This document shows, one piece after another, positions 25,217-33,140 of a DNA stretch of 64,000 nt. The position numbers were made by a program, and so were the translations under genes. Under the pieces are notes generated by a model. The model was not told where the DNA came from. It worked only from the letters and a program-made list of their open reading frames with translations, and searched no databases. Positions within the stretch are counted from its first letter, which is position 1. Every line of letters begins with the position of its first letter. Source of the stretch: Cohnella rhizoplanae. GTDB lineage: Bacteria > Bacillota > Bacilli > Paenibacillales > Paenibacillaceae. The DNA is taken from NCBI RefSeq assembly GCF_948329515.1, contig NZ_CAOJCN010000006.1, positions 1 to 64,000 of the forward strand. Reading direction: 5' to 3'.

Positions 25217-26167
25217 ATGTCTCAATTGCTATACGTTGGCGTCGATCTGGGCGGCACGACGATCAAGATCGGTCTATGCAACAGCCTCGGCGAGCTGCTG
25301 CGCACCTATGAAGGGCCGACCGAGACGGAACTCGGCACCGACCGCATCCTGGACAATATCGCGGCATACGTGCACTCGCTCGTGCCTCCGGGCACGCCGG
25401 AGTGGGAGCAGGTTCACGGCGTCGGCATCGGGATCGCGGGCTTCCTCGACATTCCGGGCGGCATCATCAAGTTTTCCGCGAACCTGCCTTTCCGCCAGGT
25501 GCCGGTCAGGCATATTATGGAGGAGAAGCTCGGCAAGCCGGTCAAGATCAACAATGACGCCAACGTAGCCGCGCTGGGCGAAGTGTGGGGCGGCGCCGGC
25601 CGCGGCGTGCAGAACTGCGTGTGCTACACGCTCGGCACGGGCGTCGGCGGCGGCCTCATCGTGAACGGCCGGCTGGTCGAGGGGTTCAGCGGCATGGCGG
25701 GCGAGCTGGGCCATATCTCCATCGTCCCCGATCTGGAAGCGATCCAGTGCGGCTGCGGACAGATGGGATGCCTCGAGACGGTATCGTCGGCGACCGGCAT
25801 CATCCGCATGGCGAACGACGCCGTCGCGCGCGGCGACCGCACCTCGCTCTCCCTCGTCGACAAGATCATGGCCAAGGACGTGTTCGACGCCGCCAAGGCG
25901 GGCGACGAAGTGTCCCAGCGCATCGTGACGCGCGCGGCCTTCTACCTGGGCAAGTCCATGGCGGCTCTCGCGGTCATCGTGAATCCGCAGCGGTTCATCA
26001 TCGGCGGCGGGGTGAGCAAGGCGGGCGAGTACTTGTTCGAGCAGATCCGCGAGACCTTCGAGAAGTTCTCGACGGACACCGCGAAGGAAGGCGTGGACAT
26101 CGTCCCCGCCGAGCTGGGCAACAATGCGGGCGTCGTCGGCGCTGCCGGACTTTTCTTATACGCTTAA
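25217..26167 (+). CDS. glcK: Glucokinase, ROK family
   Basis: A 316-residue ROK-family sugar kinase that phosphorylates glucose with ATP in the cytoplasm. N-terminal ATP-binding GVDLGGTTIKIGL is at residues ~7-19. The sugar-binding ELGHISI and zinc motif CGCGQMGCLE are present. The ATG at 25217 follows AGAGGTG; the in-frame ATG at 25142 sits in the hairpin region without a ribosome binding site. It would activate glucose released by the glycosidases at 47-61 kb, feeding the glycolytic operon. Confidence 0.92.
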   Translation: MSQLLYVGVDLGGTTIKIGLCNSLGELLRTYEGPTETELGTDRILDNIAAYVHSLVPPGTPEWEQVHGVGIGIAGFLDIPGGIIKFSANLPFRQVPVRHIMEEKLGKPVKINNDANVAALGEVWGGAGRGVQNCVCYTLGTGVGGGLIVNGRLVEGFSGMAGELGHISIVPDLEAIQCGCGQMGCLETVSSATGIIRMANDAVARGDRTSLSLVDKIMAKDVFDAAKAGDEVSQRIVTRAAFYLGKSMAALAVIVNPQRFIIGGGVSKAGEYLFEQIRETFEKFSTDTAKEGVDIVPAELGNNAGVVGAAGLFLYA

Positions 26168-26239
26168 ATCGCTGAGAGGCGCCTGCTTGTCCGGTCAACG
26201 GCGGTCAGGCGCTTCGCATTGGCTGGGGAGGGACCGCAC

Positions 26240-27136
26240 GTGGACAATACGAGCACGATATCAAGGCCGACGCTGGTCATCATCACCGGCATGTCGGGCG
26301 CGGGCAAGACGATCGCGGTGCAGAGCATGGAGGATCTCGGCTTCTTCTGCGTCGATAACCTGCCGCCGGTACTGATCCCGAAGTTCGCCGAGCTGATCGA
26401 TCAGTCCCAAGGCCGGATCGGCAAGGTCGCGCTCGTCATCGACCTTCGCGGCCGGGAGTTTTTTACGGCATTGTCGGAATCGCTGAACTATATTCGCGAG
26501 CACTATACGCTGCATTACGAGATTCTATTCTTGGACGCGACCGACTCGGTGCTCGTGCAGCGCTACAAGGAGACGCGCCGCCGGCATCCGCTCGCGCCGG
26601 AAGGCATGCCCCTCGAAGGTATCCACGCGGAGCGCAAACTGCTGGAGGACCTGAAGGGCTGGGCCACGCAGGTTATCGACACGAGCAACATTAAGCCGGG
26701 GCAGCTCAAGGATAAGATCGCCTCTCGCTTTACCGATCTCGACCGCAACTCGCTCGCCGTCAACGTCACGTCGTTCGGCTTCAAGTACGGCGTGCCGATC
26801 GACGCCGATCTGATTTTCGACGTGCGTTTCCTGCCGAATCCGCACTACGTCGAGAACCTGCGGCCCAAGACCGGGCAGGATGGCGAGGTCTACGACTACG
26901 TGATGAAGTGGCCGGAGACGCAGACCTTCCTCGCGAAGCTGCTCGACATGCTGCAGTATCTCATTCCGCTGTACCACAAGGAAGGCAAGAGCCAGGTCGT
27001 CATCGGCATCGGCTGCACGGGCGGCAAGCACCGTTCCGTGGCGATCGCCGAATACCTGGGCCGCATGCTGAGCGCGGGCGAGACCGAGGCGGTGCGCGTA
27101 GGCCATCGCGACGCGGAGAGAGACCGTCATGGCTAA
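26240..27136 (+). CDS. rapZ: RNase adapter/nucleotide-binding protein RapZ (YvcJ)
   Basis: A 298-residue P-loop protein. Walker A GMSGAGKT is at residues ~17-24, followed by the family segment [12 protein letters not shown]. The C-terminal domain has [21 protein letters not shown] and [11 protein letters not shown]. In E. coli RapZ guides RNase E to GlmZ and binds UDP-GlcNAc precursors; in Bacillus (YvcJ) it is a nucleotide-binding protein linked to competence. The GTG at 26240 is chosen because GGGGAGGG ends 7 nt upstream. The end overlaps yvcK by 8 nt. Confidence 0.95.
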   Translation: MDNTSTISRPTLVIITGMSGAGKTIAVQSMEDLGFFCVDNLPPVLIPKFAELIDQSQGRIGKVALVIDLRGREFFTALSESLNYIREHYTLHYEILFLDATDSVLVQRYKETRRRHPLAPEGMPLEGIHAERKLLEDLKGWATQVIDTSNIKPGQLKDKIASRFTDLDRNSLAVNVTSFGFKYGVPIDADLIFDVRFLPNPHYVENLRPKTGQDGEVYDYVMKWPETQTFLAKLLDMLQYLIPLYHKEGKSQVVIGIGCTGGKHRSVAIAEYLGRMLSAGETEAVRVGHRDAERDRHG

Positions 27137-28115
27137 GGCGGGGCAGGGCGCCAGGAAGCCCCGTATCGTCGTCATCGGAGGCGGTACGGGACTGTCGGTC
27201 ATGCTGCGGGGACTGAAGCAAAAGCCGCTCGACATCACGGCGATCGTCACGGTGGCGGACGACGGAGGGAGCTCGGGCATTCTGCGGTCGGAGCTGCAGA
27301 TGCCGCCGCCGGGCGACATCCGCAACGTGCTCACCGCGCTTGCCGACGCGGAGCCGCTCCTGGCCGACATGCTCTCCTACCGCTTTATGAACGGGGCGGG
27401 ATTGGCAGGACACAGCTTGGGTAATCTGATATTGGCGGCGATGACGGATATATCCGGCGATTTTGTCGCAGGCGTGAGAGAGCTGAGCCGCGTGCTCGCC
27501 GTCCGGGGCCGCGTGCTCCCGGCCGCCAATCAGGCGATCCTGCTGAAGGCCGAGATGGCGGACGGCAGCTTCATCGAGGGCGAATCGCAGATTCCAAAGG
27601 CGGGAATCGCGATTAAGCGGGTATTCATCGAGCCGGCCGACGTCGAGCCGCTGGACGAAGCGGTCGAGGCGATCGTCTCCGCCGACGCGATCCTGATCGG
27701 CCCGGGCAGCCTGTATACGAGCATCATGCCGAACCTGCTCGTCCCCAAGCTGGCGGATGCGATTCTGAATTCGAATGCCGTCAAGATTTTCGTATGCAAC
27801 GTGATGACGCAGCCGGGAGAGACCGACAACTACTCGGTCGGCGACCATCTGGACGCGATCCACGCGCATATCGGTCATCACTTATTCGATTACGTCATCG
27901 TGAACAACGGGGAGATTCCCCCGCAGGTGCACAGCATGTACGCGGAGCAGGGCTCGGCGGCCGTCCATCTCGACTTGGACGAGGTGGAGAGACGCGGTTA
28001 CAAGGTGATCGCAGACCGCCTGGTGCTGTTCCGGACCTATCTGCGCCATGACGCCGCCAAGCTGAGTGAGCACATTTACCAGCTGGTGGAGGATTGGATG
28101 CTGAGGAAGGAGTGA
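27129..28115 (+). CDS. yvcK: Gluconeogenesis/wall-precursor factor YvcK (GlmR)
   Basis: A 328-residue CofD-like protein. The N terminus has [17 protein letters not shown] and VADDGGSSG, the family's ligand-binding motifs; later [15 protein letters not shown] and [12 protein letters not shown] are conserved. YvcK binds UDP-GlcNAc and adjusts carbon flow into peptidoglycan precursors. It overlaps rapZ and is followed after 7 nt by whiA, the conserved rapZ-yvcK-whiA unit. Confidence 0.95.
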   Translation: MAKAGQGARKPRIVVIGGGTGLSVMLRGLKQKPLDITAIVTVADDGGSSGILRSELQMPPPGDIRNVLTALADAEPLLADMLSYRFMNGAGLAGHSLGNLILAAMTDISGDFVAGVRELSRVLAVRGRVLPAANQAILLKAEMADGSFIEGESQIPKAGIAIKRVFIEPADVEPLDEAVEAIVSADAILIGPGSLYTSIMPNLLVPKLADAILNSNAVKIFVCNVMTQPGETDNYSVGDHLDAIHAHIGHHLFDYVIVNNGEIPPQVHSMYAEQGSAAVHLDLDEVERRGYKVIADRLVLFRTYLRHDAAKLSEHIYQLVEDWMLRKE

Positions 28116-28122
28116 GGGCGGA

Positions 28123-29058
28123 GTGTCGTTCGCCGCACAGACTAAAAAAGAATTGACGCTCGTGGAGTCCGATGGCTGCTGCGATATCTCCGAGTTGTCC
28201 GCGCTGATCCGCATGAACGGGTCGGTATCGCTGACCAACAAACGGATCGTGCTCGACATCTCGACGGAGAACGCGGCCATTGCCCGGCGTATCTATACCT
28301 TAATGAAGCGGCATTACTCCGTGCCGACCGAGCTGCTCGTGCGCAAAAAAATGCGGCTCAAGAAAAACAACGTTTATATCGTCCGCGTCCCGGCCGGCGT
28401 CGAGCAGCTGCTCGGCGACCTGAAGATCGCGAGCGCGGGATTTCAGTTCAACTCGGATATCGACAAGGACCTCGTGCGCAAGTCCTGCTGCAAAAAGGCC
28501 TACCTGCGCGGCGCATTCCTCGCCGGCGGATCCGTAAATAATCCGGAAGGCTCGTCGTACCATCTGGAGATCGCCTCCATGTACGAGGAGCACTGCAAGG
28601 CGCTCGTGGATCTCACGAACAAGTTCCATCTCAATGCACGGTGCATCGAGCGCAAGAAGGGCTTCATCCTGTACATCAAGGAAGGCGAGAAGATCATCGA
28701 GTTCCTCAGCATCATCGGCGCGCATCAGGCGCTGTTCAAGTTCGAGGACGTGCGTATCATGCGGGACATGCGCAACTCGGTCAACCGGATCGTCAACTGC
28801 GAGACCGCGAACCTGAACAAGACGATCGGGGCCGCCGTCCGGCAGATCGACAATATCAAGCTGCTGCAGAAGGAAGTCGGTCTCGAGAACATGCCCGACA
28901 AGCTGCGCGAGGTGGCGGAGATCCGCCTGATGCATCCGGACATGAACCTGAAGGAAGTCGGGGACATGCTGAAGGGGCAGGTCAGCAAGTCCGGCGTGAA
29001 CCACCGGCTCCGCAAGATCGACGAATGGGCCGAAAAAATCAGGGGCGGCGCTTTATAA
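28123..29058 (+). CDS. whiA: DNA-binding protein WhiA
   Basis: A 311-residue protein with an N-terminal LAGLIDADG-like domain (residues ~1-190, including [20 protein letters not shown]) and a C-terminal helix-turn-helix ([20 protein letters not shown]). WhiA is linked to division and chromosome segregation in Bacillus and to sporulation in Streptomyces. GTG start behind AGGGCGGA, 7 nt after yvcK. Confidence 0.95.
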   Translation: MSFAAQTKKELTLVESDGCCDISELSALIRMNGSVSLTNKRIVLDISTENAAIARRIYTLMKRHYSVPTELLVRKKMRLKKNNVYIVRVPAGVEQLLGDLKIASAGFQFNSDIDKDLVRKSCCKKAYLRGAFLAGGSVNNPEGSSYHLEIASMYEEHCKALVDLTNKFHLNARCIERKKGFILYIKEGEKIIEFLSIIGAHQALFKFEDVRIMRDMRNSVNRIVNCETANLNKTIGAAVRQIDNIKLLQKEVGLENMPDKLREVAEIRLMHPDMNLKEVGDMLKGQVSKSGVNHRLRKIDEWAEKIRGGAL

Positions 29059-29084
29059 GCCTGTGGCACAACCAAGCGCTCTAA

Positions 29085-29093
29085 TGCTATAAT
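29085..29093 (+). promoter_or_regulatory. Extended -10 promoter of the HPr/Crh gene
   Basis: TGCTATAAT: a perfect -10 (29088-29093) with a TGN extension. The -35 region is weak (GGCACA at 29065-29070). It is 68 bp before the start codon, so the gene can be transcribed apart from whiA. Confidence 0.6.
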
Positions 29094-29160
29094 AGATAAC
29101 AAACCATGTGCGGTGGGTCCCGTTCACCGGGACGAGAACAAAGACAGGGGGATTCGTTCC

Positions 29161-29430
29161 ATGACGAGACAGCCGGTTGTTGTTCGGCTTAAGACGGGGC
29201 TTCACGCCAGACCGGCGGCCTTATTCGTGCAAGAAGCCAATAAATTCTCCTCCGACGTGTTCGTGGAGAAGGAAGACAAGCGCGTCAACGCCAAGAGCAT
29301 CATGGGTATCATGAGTCTGGCGATCAGCTCGGGCACCGAAGTATCCATCAGTGCCGAAGGTTCGGACGCAGAGCAAGCTGTAACCGCTTTAGTCCAACTG
29401 GTCAGCAAGGAAGAGCTGGAGAATCAATAA
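29161..29430 (+). CDS. HPr-family phosphocarrier at the crh locus
   Basis: An 89-residue HPr-fold protein. The body resembles Crh (VRLKTGL-ARPAALFVQEAN and VNAKSIMG), and the position after whiA is that of crh in Bacillus. However, residue 15 is His (TGLHARPAA), the phosphoenolpyruvate-dependent site that Crh lacks (Gln15). Ser46 in AKSIMG, the HprK target, is also present. It could therefore act both as a PTS phosphocarrier and as a CcpA co-repressor. The ATG follows AGGGGG. HprK is encoded at 10271. Whether a second, canonical HPr exists elsewhere cannot be told. Confidence 0.93.
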   Translation: MTRQPVVVRLKTGLHARPAALFVQEANKFSSDVFVEKEDKRVNAKSIMGIMSLAISSGTEVSISAEGSDAEQAVTALVQLVSKEELENQ

Positions 29431-29444
29431 CAAGCAGATGCGCG

Positions 29445-29466
29445 AGCTCCCGGACGGGGGCTTTTT
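29445..29466 (+). terminator. Terminator after the HPr/Crh gene
   Basis: A short GC stem (GCTCCC and GGGGGC) with a five-T run, immediately after the stop codon. Confidence 0.75.
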
Positions 29467-29485
29467 GCTTTTTCGGAACTATTTT

Positions 29486-29515
29486 TTGGTTGATCTGCAA
29501 CCTTTTGCCTATAAT
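29486..29515 (+). promoter_or_regulatory. Promoter of the SIMPL gene
   Basis: TTGGTT (29486-29491), 18 bp, then a perfect TATAAT (29510-29515), 41 bp before the start. Confidence 0.6.
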
Positions 29516-29555
29516 AGCCGTTGAGTAGACAAACCTGAATATGGAGGGGTCTATA

Positions 29556-30329
29556 ATGGGTAAAAGGACAGTGCAGGTCGCAGTACTCGCAGTCACGATG
29601 GCGGCGGCAGGTTGGTTCGGACAGGCGAAGCTGGGAGCTGATCAAGCGATGGCGGAAACGACGGCGGCCGTGCAGGCGGCAAGCGTCCAAAACGCGGTGA
29701 CGGTAGGCGCGGAAGGCTCGATCAAGGTGGAGCCGGACGTCGCGTACTTGAACTTCGGCGTCGACGCGCGGGGCAAGACGGCGCAAGAGGCCCAGCAGGC
29801 TTCGGCGGCCAAGTTCGCGGCGGTCGAGAAGGCGCTGTTCGAGACGTTCAAGATCGATAAGAAGGACGTGCAGACGACGGGCTTTGGCGTGCAGCCGGAG
29901 TACAACTATACGGAGAAGGACGGCCAGGTGCTCAAGGGCTACCTCGCGACGCACTCGGTGCGCGTGACGTACCGCGATCTCGCAGGCATCGGCAAGCTGC
30001 TGGACGCCGTGTCGGCGGCGGGGGCGAACCGGGTTGACGGCGTGCAGTTCAGCACGGAGAAGCAGGATCAATACGAGCTCGAGGCGCTGAAGAAGGCGAT
30101 GACGAACGCAGGCACCAAGGCATCGGTGCTGGCGACGTCGGCGAACCGAACGCTGGGGCCGGTCATCAATATCGTGCAGGGCAACGCGGCGGACGTACCG
30201 GTGATCTTCCAGAACGAATCGGCCGTGAAGTTTGCGCCAGCGTCCGATGCGGCGGGCGCATCCTCGTCCGTGCAGACCGGCCAGATCGAGATCTCGGCGA
30301 GCGTGACGGTGCAGTACGCGTTGAAGTAA
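29556..30329 (+). CDS. Secreted SIMPL-domain (DUF541) protein
   Basis: A 257-residue protein with an N-terminal signal peptide (KR followed by a hydrophobic stretch to ~residue 22, likely cleaved near AMAETTA). The SIMPL/DUF541 domain follows: VTVGAEGSIKVEPDVAYLNFGV at the start, VQTTGFGVQPEYNY in the middle, and ISASVTVQYALK at the end. DUF541 proteins are periplasmic or surface proteins (YggE, BP26) of poorly defined function, sometimes tied to oxidative stress. The ATG at 29556 is chosen over 29541 because GGAGGGG lies between them. Confidence 0.87.
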   Translation: MGKRTVQVAVLAVTMAAAGWFGQAKLGADQAMAETTAAVQAASVQNAVTVGAEGSIKVEPDVAYLNFGVDARGKTAQEAQQASAAKFAAVEKALFETFKIDKKDVQTTGFGVQPEYNYTEKDGQVLKGYLATHSVRVTYRDLAGIGKLLDAVSAAGANRVDGVQFSTEKQDQYELEALKKAMTNAGTKASVLATSANRTLGPVINIVQGNAADVPVIFQNESAVKFAPASDAAGASSSVQTGQIEISASVTVQYALK

Positions 30330-30355
30330 ACGATTGGACATCATTATGCGTCAAT

Positions 30356-30386
30356 AAGAGCCGCTCTCCATCGGGGAGCGGCTCTT
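30356..30386. terminator. Hairpin terminator after the SIMPL gene
   Basis: An 11-bp perfect stem AAGAGCCGCTC/GAGCGGCTCTT around a 9-nt loop. The T-run after it is short. Confidence 0.7.
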
Positions 30387-30405
30387 GCCGTGTACGAGAT
30401 GGTCC

Positions 30406-30436
30406 TTGACTCTCCCCTTGGAGGAGGCCGTACGAT
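30406..30436 (+). promoter_or_regulatory. MerR-type promoter with 19-bp spacer
   Basis: TTGACT (30406-30411) and TACGAT (30431-30436) are separated by 19 bp, the hallmark of MerR-activated promoters. A CTCC/GGAG dyad (30412-30415, 30423-30426) lies in the spacer. It is just upstream of the MerR gene, implying autoregulation. Confidence 0.72.
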
Positions 30437-30461
30437 GCGTTTATCACACAGGAGGTGTCCC

Positions 30462-31214
30462 ATGAGATATACGGTCAAGGAAATGTCGGAGCTGTCCAAG
30501 GTAACGATCAAAGCGCTGCATCATTATCATAAGATCGGTCTGCTCGTGCCGGTCGAGGTGAGCGAAGCCGGGTATCGGCTGTACGGGCAAGACGAGGTCA
30601 AGCGGCTTCAGGAGATTCTGTTCTATCGGGAGCTGGAGTTTCCTCTGGAGGAGATCAAGCGCCTGCTCGACGAAGGGCAGGGCCGGCTCCGTATACTCGA
30701 AAGCCAGCAGGCGATCCTGCACGAGCGGCAGCAACGGCTGGAGCGGTTGTCCGTGACGCTGGAGGCTTCGATCGTCTCGGAGAGGGAGGGCGGATCGATG
30801 CCGGTCGCCGAATTGTTCGCGGGATTCGGTACGGCGGAGGAGTGGGAAGCAGCGCTGGCCGAGCAGAATAAGCATCTGAAGGAAACGTACGGCTTCGAAC
30901 TCCCGGGCGCGGCCGCAATCGATCCCGATCGGCTGAACCGCCAGGCGGCGGAAGCCGCCCGGTTCATGGACGAGATGTCGCGCGCGCTGCGCGAGGGGCT
31001 GGCGCATGACGGCGCGGAGACGCAGGCTCGAATCGAGCGCCATCTCTCTGTCCAGCAGGAGGAGGGACTGCCGTCAAGCGTGGCCGCGTTCGCCGCCCAG
31101 TCCCGTTTTTTCCTAAGCGACGCATTCCACAGAGGAATGCTCGAGTCGATGCAGACCGGGCTTGCCTACTATCTCTGTCTGGCGGCGGAAGCATACGCTG
31201 AAGCGAAGGTATAA
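30462..31214 (+). CDS. MerR-family regulator with TipAS-type effector domain
   Basis: A 250-residue regulator. Residues ~1-70 form the MerR winged helix (YTVKEMSELSKVTIKALHHY, then EAGYRLYGQDEVKRLQEI). A coiled coil spans ~75-110. Residues ~120-250 resemble the TipAS/TAS antibiotic-recognition domain (FMDEMSRALREGL, FHRGMLESMQTGLAYYL). TipA-like proteins bind thiopeptides or other ligands and activate their own promoter by untwisting a 19-bp spacer, which fits the promoter found upstream. The ATG at 30462 follows AGGAGGTG. No resistance or efflux gene is adjacent, so its target is unknown. Confidence 0.88.
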   Translation: MRYTVKEMSELSKVTIKALHHYHKIGLLVPVEVSEAGYRLYGQDEVKRLQEILFYRELEFPLEEIKRLLDEGQGRLRILESQQAILHERQQRLERLSVTLEASIVSEREGGSMPVAELFAGFGTAEEWEAALAEQNKHLKETYGFELPGAAAIDPDRLNRQAAEAARFMDEMSRALREGLAHDGAETQARIERHLSVQQEEGLPSSVAAFAAQSRFFLSDAFHRGMLESMQTGLAYYLCLAAEAYAEAKV

Positions 31215-31231
31215 TCAATCGTAACGCGAAA

Positions 31232-31268
31232 AAGCCTCCTTGCCCGCCGCTGGCGGTAAGGAGGCTTT
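31232..31268. terminator. Terminator between convergent MerR gene and sda
   Basis: AAAGCCTC and GAGGCTTT flank an inner CCGCC/GGCGG stem. It sits between the converging ends of the MerR gene and sda, so it can serve both strands. Confidence 0.78.
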
Positions 31269-31284
31269 GCTCGTGAGCGTCATA

Positions 31285-31551
31285 TTAGGCTTTGAGGCGG
31301 TGCTCCAGGTTGCGTACCTCGATAGCGTCCTCGAGCAACTCGATGAATTCGTTGGACAAATTCATTTTTTTCGCTTCGCGGTAAACCTCGAGCAGATGCT
31401 CGTCCTTCAACGGACGGAGCAGCGAGGCCTTATCCTTAAGCGTACGTGCGATCATATGGCTTGAATCATCGTTAAAGTTATGAGTCGGCGGAAGCGGATT
31501 ATCGGACATATGACGGGGCACCAGGTGCAAGGAATGATAGGATTGGTTCAT
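31285..31551 (-). CDS. sda: Sda-like sporulation checkpoint protein, extended
   Basis: An 88-residue protein whose C-terminal ~42 residues match Sda, the inhibitor of sporulation histidine kinases (KinA) that delays sporulation during replication stress. The stretch LKDEHLLEVYREAKKMNLSN, followed by EFIELLEDAIEVR, is the helical hairpin. B. subtilis Sda is only 46 residues; here a ~45-residue N-terminal extension precedes it. The ATG at 31551 has AAAGGAG at 7 nt, so the long form is probably real. An internal ATG at 31455 would give a near-Sda-length product (56 codons). A sporulating organism is implied. Confidence 0.85.
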   Translation of the reverse strand: MNQSYHSLHLVPRHMSDNPLPPTHNFNDDSSHMIARTLKDKASLLRPLKDEHLLEVYREAKKMNLSNEFIELLEDAIEVRNLEHRLKA

Positions 31552-31930
31552 GGTGATTCTCCTTTCCGACTTGCTGTCTAATTCCTATTCCATAGCAATA
31601 TATGGAGGTAAATGGTACGTCTTGTGTTTATAGAATAACATGCAAGAGCGGATCCGAAGAGGGGGAACTCGAGTTGTTAAGTTTTGCTTGACAGACCTTC
31701 TTCATTGTGTTAACAATTCATCGTTTAAAAGGATAATCCGCCTCATTTTGAGACGGGATGGTTGTGATCGCCTCACAAGGGAGGGAACCTAATCTACAGT
31801 TGCTTACCCAATTAAAGTCAAGCTGAGCGGCATCGAAAGCGCATGGCTGATTCGCGCCGGCAACCGTTAACCATGACCCTTAACGATATTAGCCTTATCC
31901 AAGCAAGCCGACTCCGTCTGCCGGCATCGC
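31552..31930. other. Non-coding stretch between clpP and sda
   Basis: About 380 nt without a plausible gene on either strand. It holds the upstream region of sda (- strand) and, on the + strand, a consensus -35 TTGACA at 31688-31693 with weak -10 candidates (TAACAA or AACAAT, 17-18 bp away). Downstream is a stretch of dyads ending at the clpP terminator hairpin. Weak DnaA-box-like words (TTATCCAAG near 31892) occur; I do not call them. Confidence 0.4.
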
Positions 31931-31965
31931 AAAAGAACCGCCGGAGCATGCGCTCCGGCGGTTCT
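31931..31965 (-). terminator. clpP terminator
   Basis: A perfect 14-bp stem (AGAACCGCCGGAGC with its complement) around a 4-nt loop, with TTTT on the - strand. It lies 10 nt after the clpP stop. Confidence 0.93.
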
Positions 31966-31975
31966 ATTAAAACCA

Positions 31976-32557
31976 TTAAACTTTCTCGATGACCTTGTCG
32001 ACCAGACCGTACTCTCTTGCCGTCTCCGCTTCCATGAAGTTGTCGCGGTCGGTGTCCTTCTCGATGCGCTCGAGCGGCTGGCCCGTGCGTTCCGAGAGGA
32101 TGCGGTTCAGCTTGTCGCGGAGCTTCAGGATGCGGCGGGCGCGAATCTCGATGTCGCTGGCCTGACCCTCGGCGCCGCCGAGCGGCTGGTGAATCATGAC
32201 CTCGGCGTTAGGCAGCGCGAATCGCTTGCCCTTGGCGCCCGCGGCGAGCAGGAACGCGCCCATGGAGGCGGCCATGCCGACGCAGATCGTGGAGACGTCC
32301 GGCTTGATGTACTGCATCGTATCGAAGATCGCCATGCCGGCGGTGATGGAGCCGCCTGGGCTGTTGATGTATAAGTGGATGTCTTTCTCCGGATCTTCGG
32401 CCGCGAGGAACAGCATCTGCGCGATGATGGAGTTGGCGACCACATCGTTGACCTGGGTGCCCAGGAAGATAATGCGGTCCTTGAGCAGACGGGAATAGAT
32501 GTCGTAAGCCCGCTCTCCTCGATTAGTCTGTTCGACGACCATAGGGACAAAGCTCAT
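31976..32557 (-). CDS. clpP: ATP-dependent Clp protease proteolytic subunit ClpP
   Basis: A 193-residue serine protease subunit that forms the 14-mer degradation chamber with ClpX or ClpC. The catalytic triad is visible at Ser98 ([10 protein letters not shown]), His123 ([10 protein letters not shown]) and Asp172 (DTDRDNFM). The start at 32557 is chosen because GAGGAGGG lies upstream; in-frame codons further upstream are in the promoter leader. The promoter at 32646-32674 overlaps a CtsR operator, so heat and protein stress should induce it. Confidence 0.97.
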   Translation of the reverse strand: MSFVPMVVEQTNRGERAYDIYSRLLKDRIIFLGTQVNDVVANSIIAQMLFLAAEDPEKDIHLYINSPGGSITAGMAIFDTMQYIKPDVSTICVGMAASMGAFLLAAGAKGKRFALPNAEVMIHQPLGGAEGQASDIEIRARRILKLRDKLNRILSERTGQPLERIEKDTDRDNFMEAETAREYGLVDKVIEKV

Positions 32558-32645
32558 TGCGTGATCCCTCCTCGGGGTTGTGAATAGTGGTGTGGCGGTC
32601 CTGACTCCGACGTGTCCCGAAGGGGTGCGGATCGTCCGTGAATCC

Positions 32646-32674
32646 ATTCTAATGGATCATGAACCCAATGTCAA
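32646..32674 (-). promoter_or_regulatory. clpP promoter
   Basis: On the - strand, TTGACA (32669-32674) and TAGAAT (32646-32651) with exactly 17 bp between them. This is one of the best sigma-A matches in the window. Confidence 0.88.
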
Positions 32675-32696
32675 AGAAAGTCAAACATTGGTCAAA
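32669..32696 (-). promoter_or_regulatory. ctsR box: CtsR operator of clpP
   Basis: TGTCAAAGAAAGTCAAA (32669-32685, + strand reading) matches the CtsR consensus RGTCAAANANRGTCAAA at 16 of 17 positions. A third half-site GGTCAAA follows at 32690-32696. The site covers the -35 box of clpP, so bound CtsR would block polymerase. Confidence 0.9.
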
Positions 32697-32721
32697 AAAA
32701 GCGTCCGTATGGCACGGACGC
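32693..32721 (-). terminator. Terminator of tRNA-Arg
   Basis: A perfect 8-bp stem (GCGTCCGT, ACGGACGC) followed on the - strand by seven Ts. The T-run shares bases with the third CtsR half-site, so terminator and clpP control region are fused. Confidence 0.88.
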
Positions 32722-32766
32722 GTCTGCTGTATCCTAAGTGTCGGCAAAATGCCTATTAAGCGAATA

Positions 32767-32841
32767 TGGCGCGCCCGTAGGGAATCGAACCCCAATCTCA
32801 GGCTCCGGAGGCCTGCGTCATATCCGTTGGACCACGGGCGC
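32767..32841 (-). tRNA. tRNA-Arg (CCG)
   Basis: A 75-nt cloverleaf on the - strand with encoded CCA and discriminator G. Acceptor GCGCCCG pairs with CGGGCGC, the anticodon stem is CAGGC/GCCTG and the loop CTCCGGA gives anticodon CCG. A tRNA-Arg lies next to clpP in other Bacillales as well. Confidence 0.95.
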
Positions 32842-32862
32842 ATGTCGATAACAGCAAGATTC

Positions 32863-32891
32863 ATTATATGCGATAGGGATAGGAAAAGCAA
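32863..32891 (-). promoter_or_regulatory. tRNA-Arg promoter
   Basis: On the - strand, TTGCTT (32886-32891), 17 bp, then a perfect TATAAT (32863-32868), 22 bp before the tRNA. Confidence 0.82.
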
Positions 32892-32996
32892 GGGCTTTGA
32901 AAAGGATTCGGACAGGGTATAAAGGGTACATGGTCTTCTCCTGTCTGCGTAAATGGTGATCGAATCGAAACGTCTTCCGGACTCCCTATCTTGGGC

Positions 32997-33025
32997 TTGC
33001 AACGCGCGGATGAATCCGATAAAAT
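32997..33025 (+). promoter_or_regulatory. Promoter of cggR and the glycolytic operon
   Basis: TTGCAA (32997-33002) and TAAAAT (33020-33025) with a 17-bp spacer. The CggR operator begins 13 bp after the -10. Confidence 0.85.
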
Positions 33026-33037
33026 GAAAACAGGAAG

Positions 33038-33073
33038 TGGGACTTAAAATGTCACAGTGGGACTTAATCGGTC
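33038..33073 (+). promoter_or_regulatory. CggR operator
   Basis: Two direct repeats with the architecture known for B. subtilis CggR: TGGGAC-N6-TGTC-N4-TGGGAC-N6-GGTC. It lies just downstream of the predicted transcription start, where CggR blocks elongating polymerase until fructose-1,6-bisphosphate releases it. Confidence 0.92.
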
Positions 33074-33140
33074 CCATGCCGTGATTCCCCGTCGCATTCC
33101 GGCCATAGTCATCCGGCAATCAAGGGAGAGACGGAAGAAG

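Noticed and set aside
31790..31880. Riboswitch-like words (GGGAGGGAACC, GCCGGCAACCG) resembling c-di-AMP or SAM leaders
   Set aside because: Neither the full conserved core nor the expected order of elements is present, and no + strand gene follows that could be regulated.
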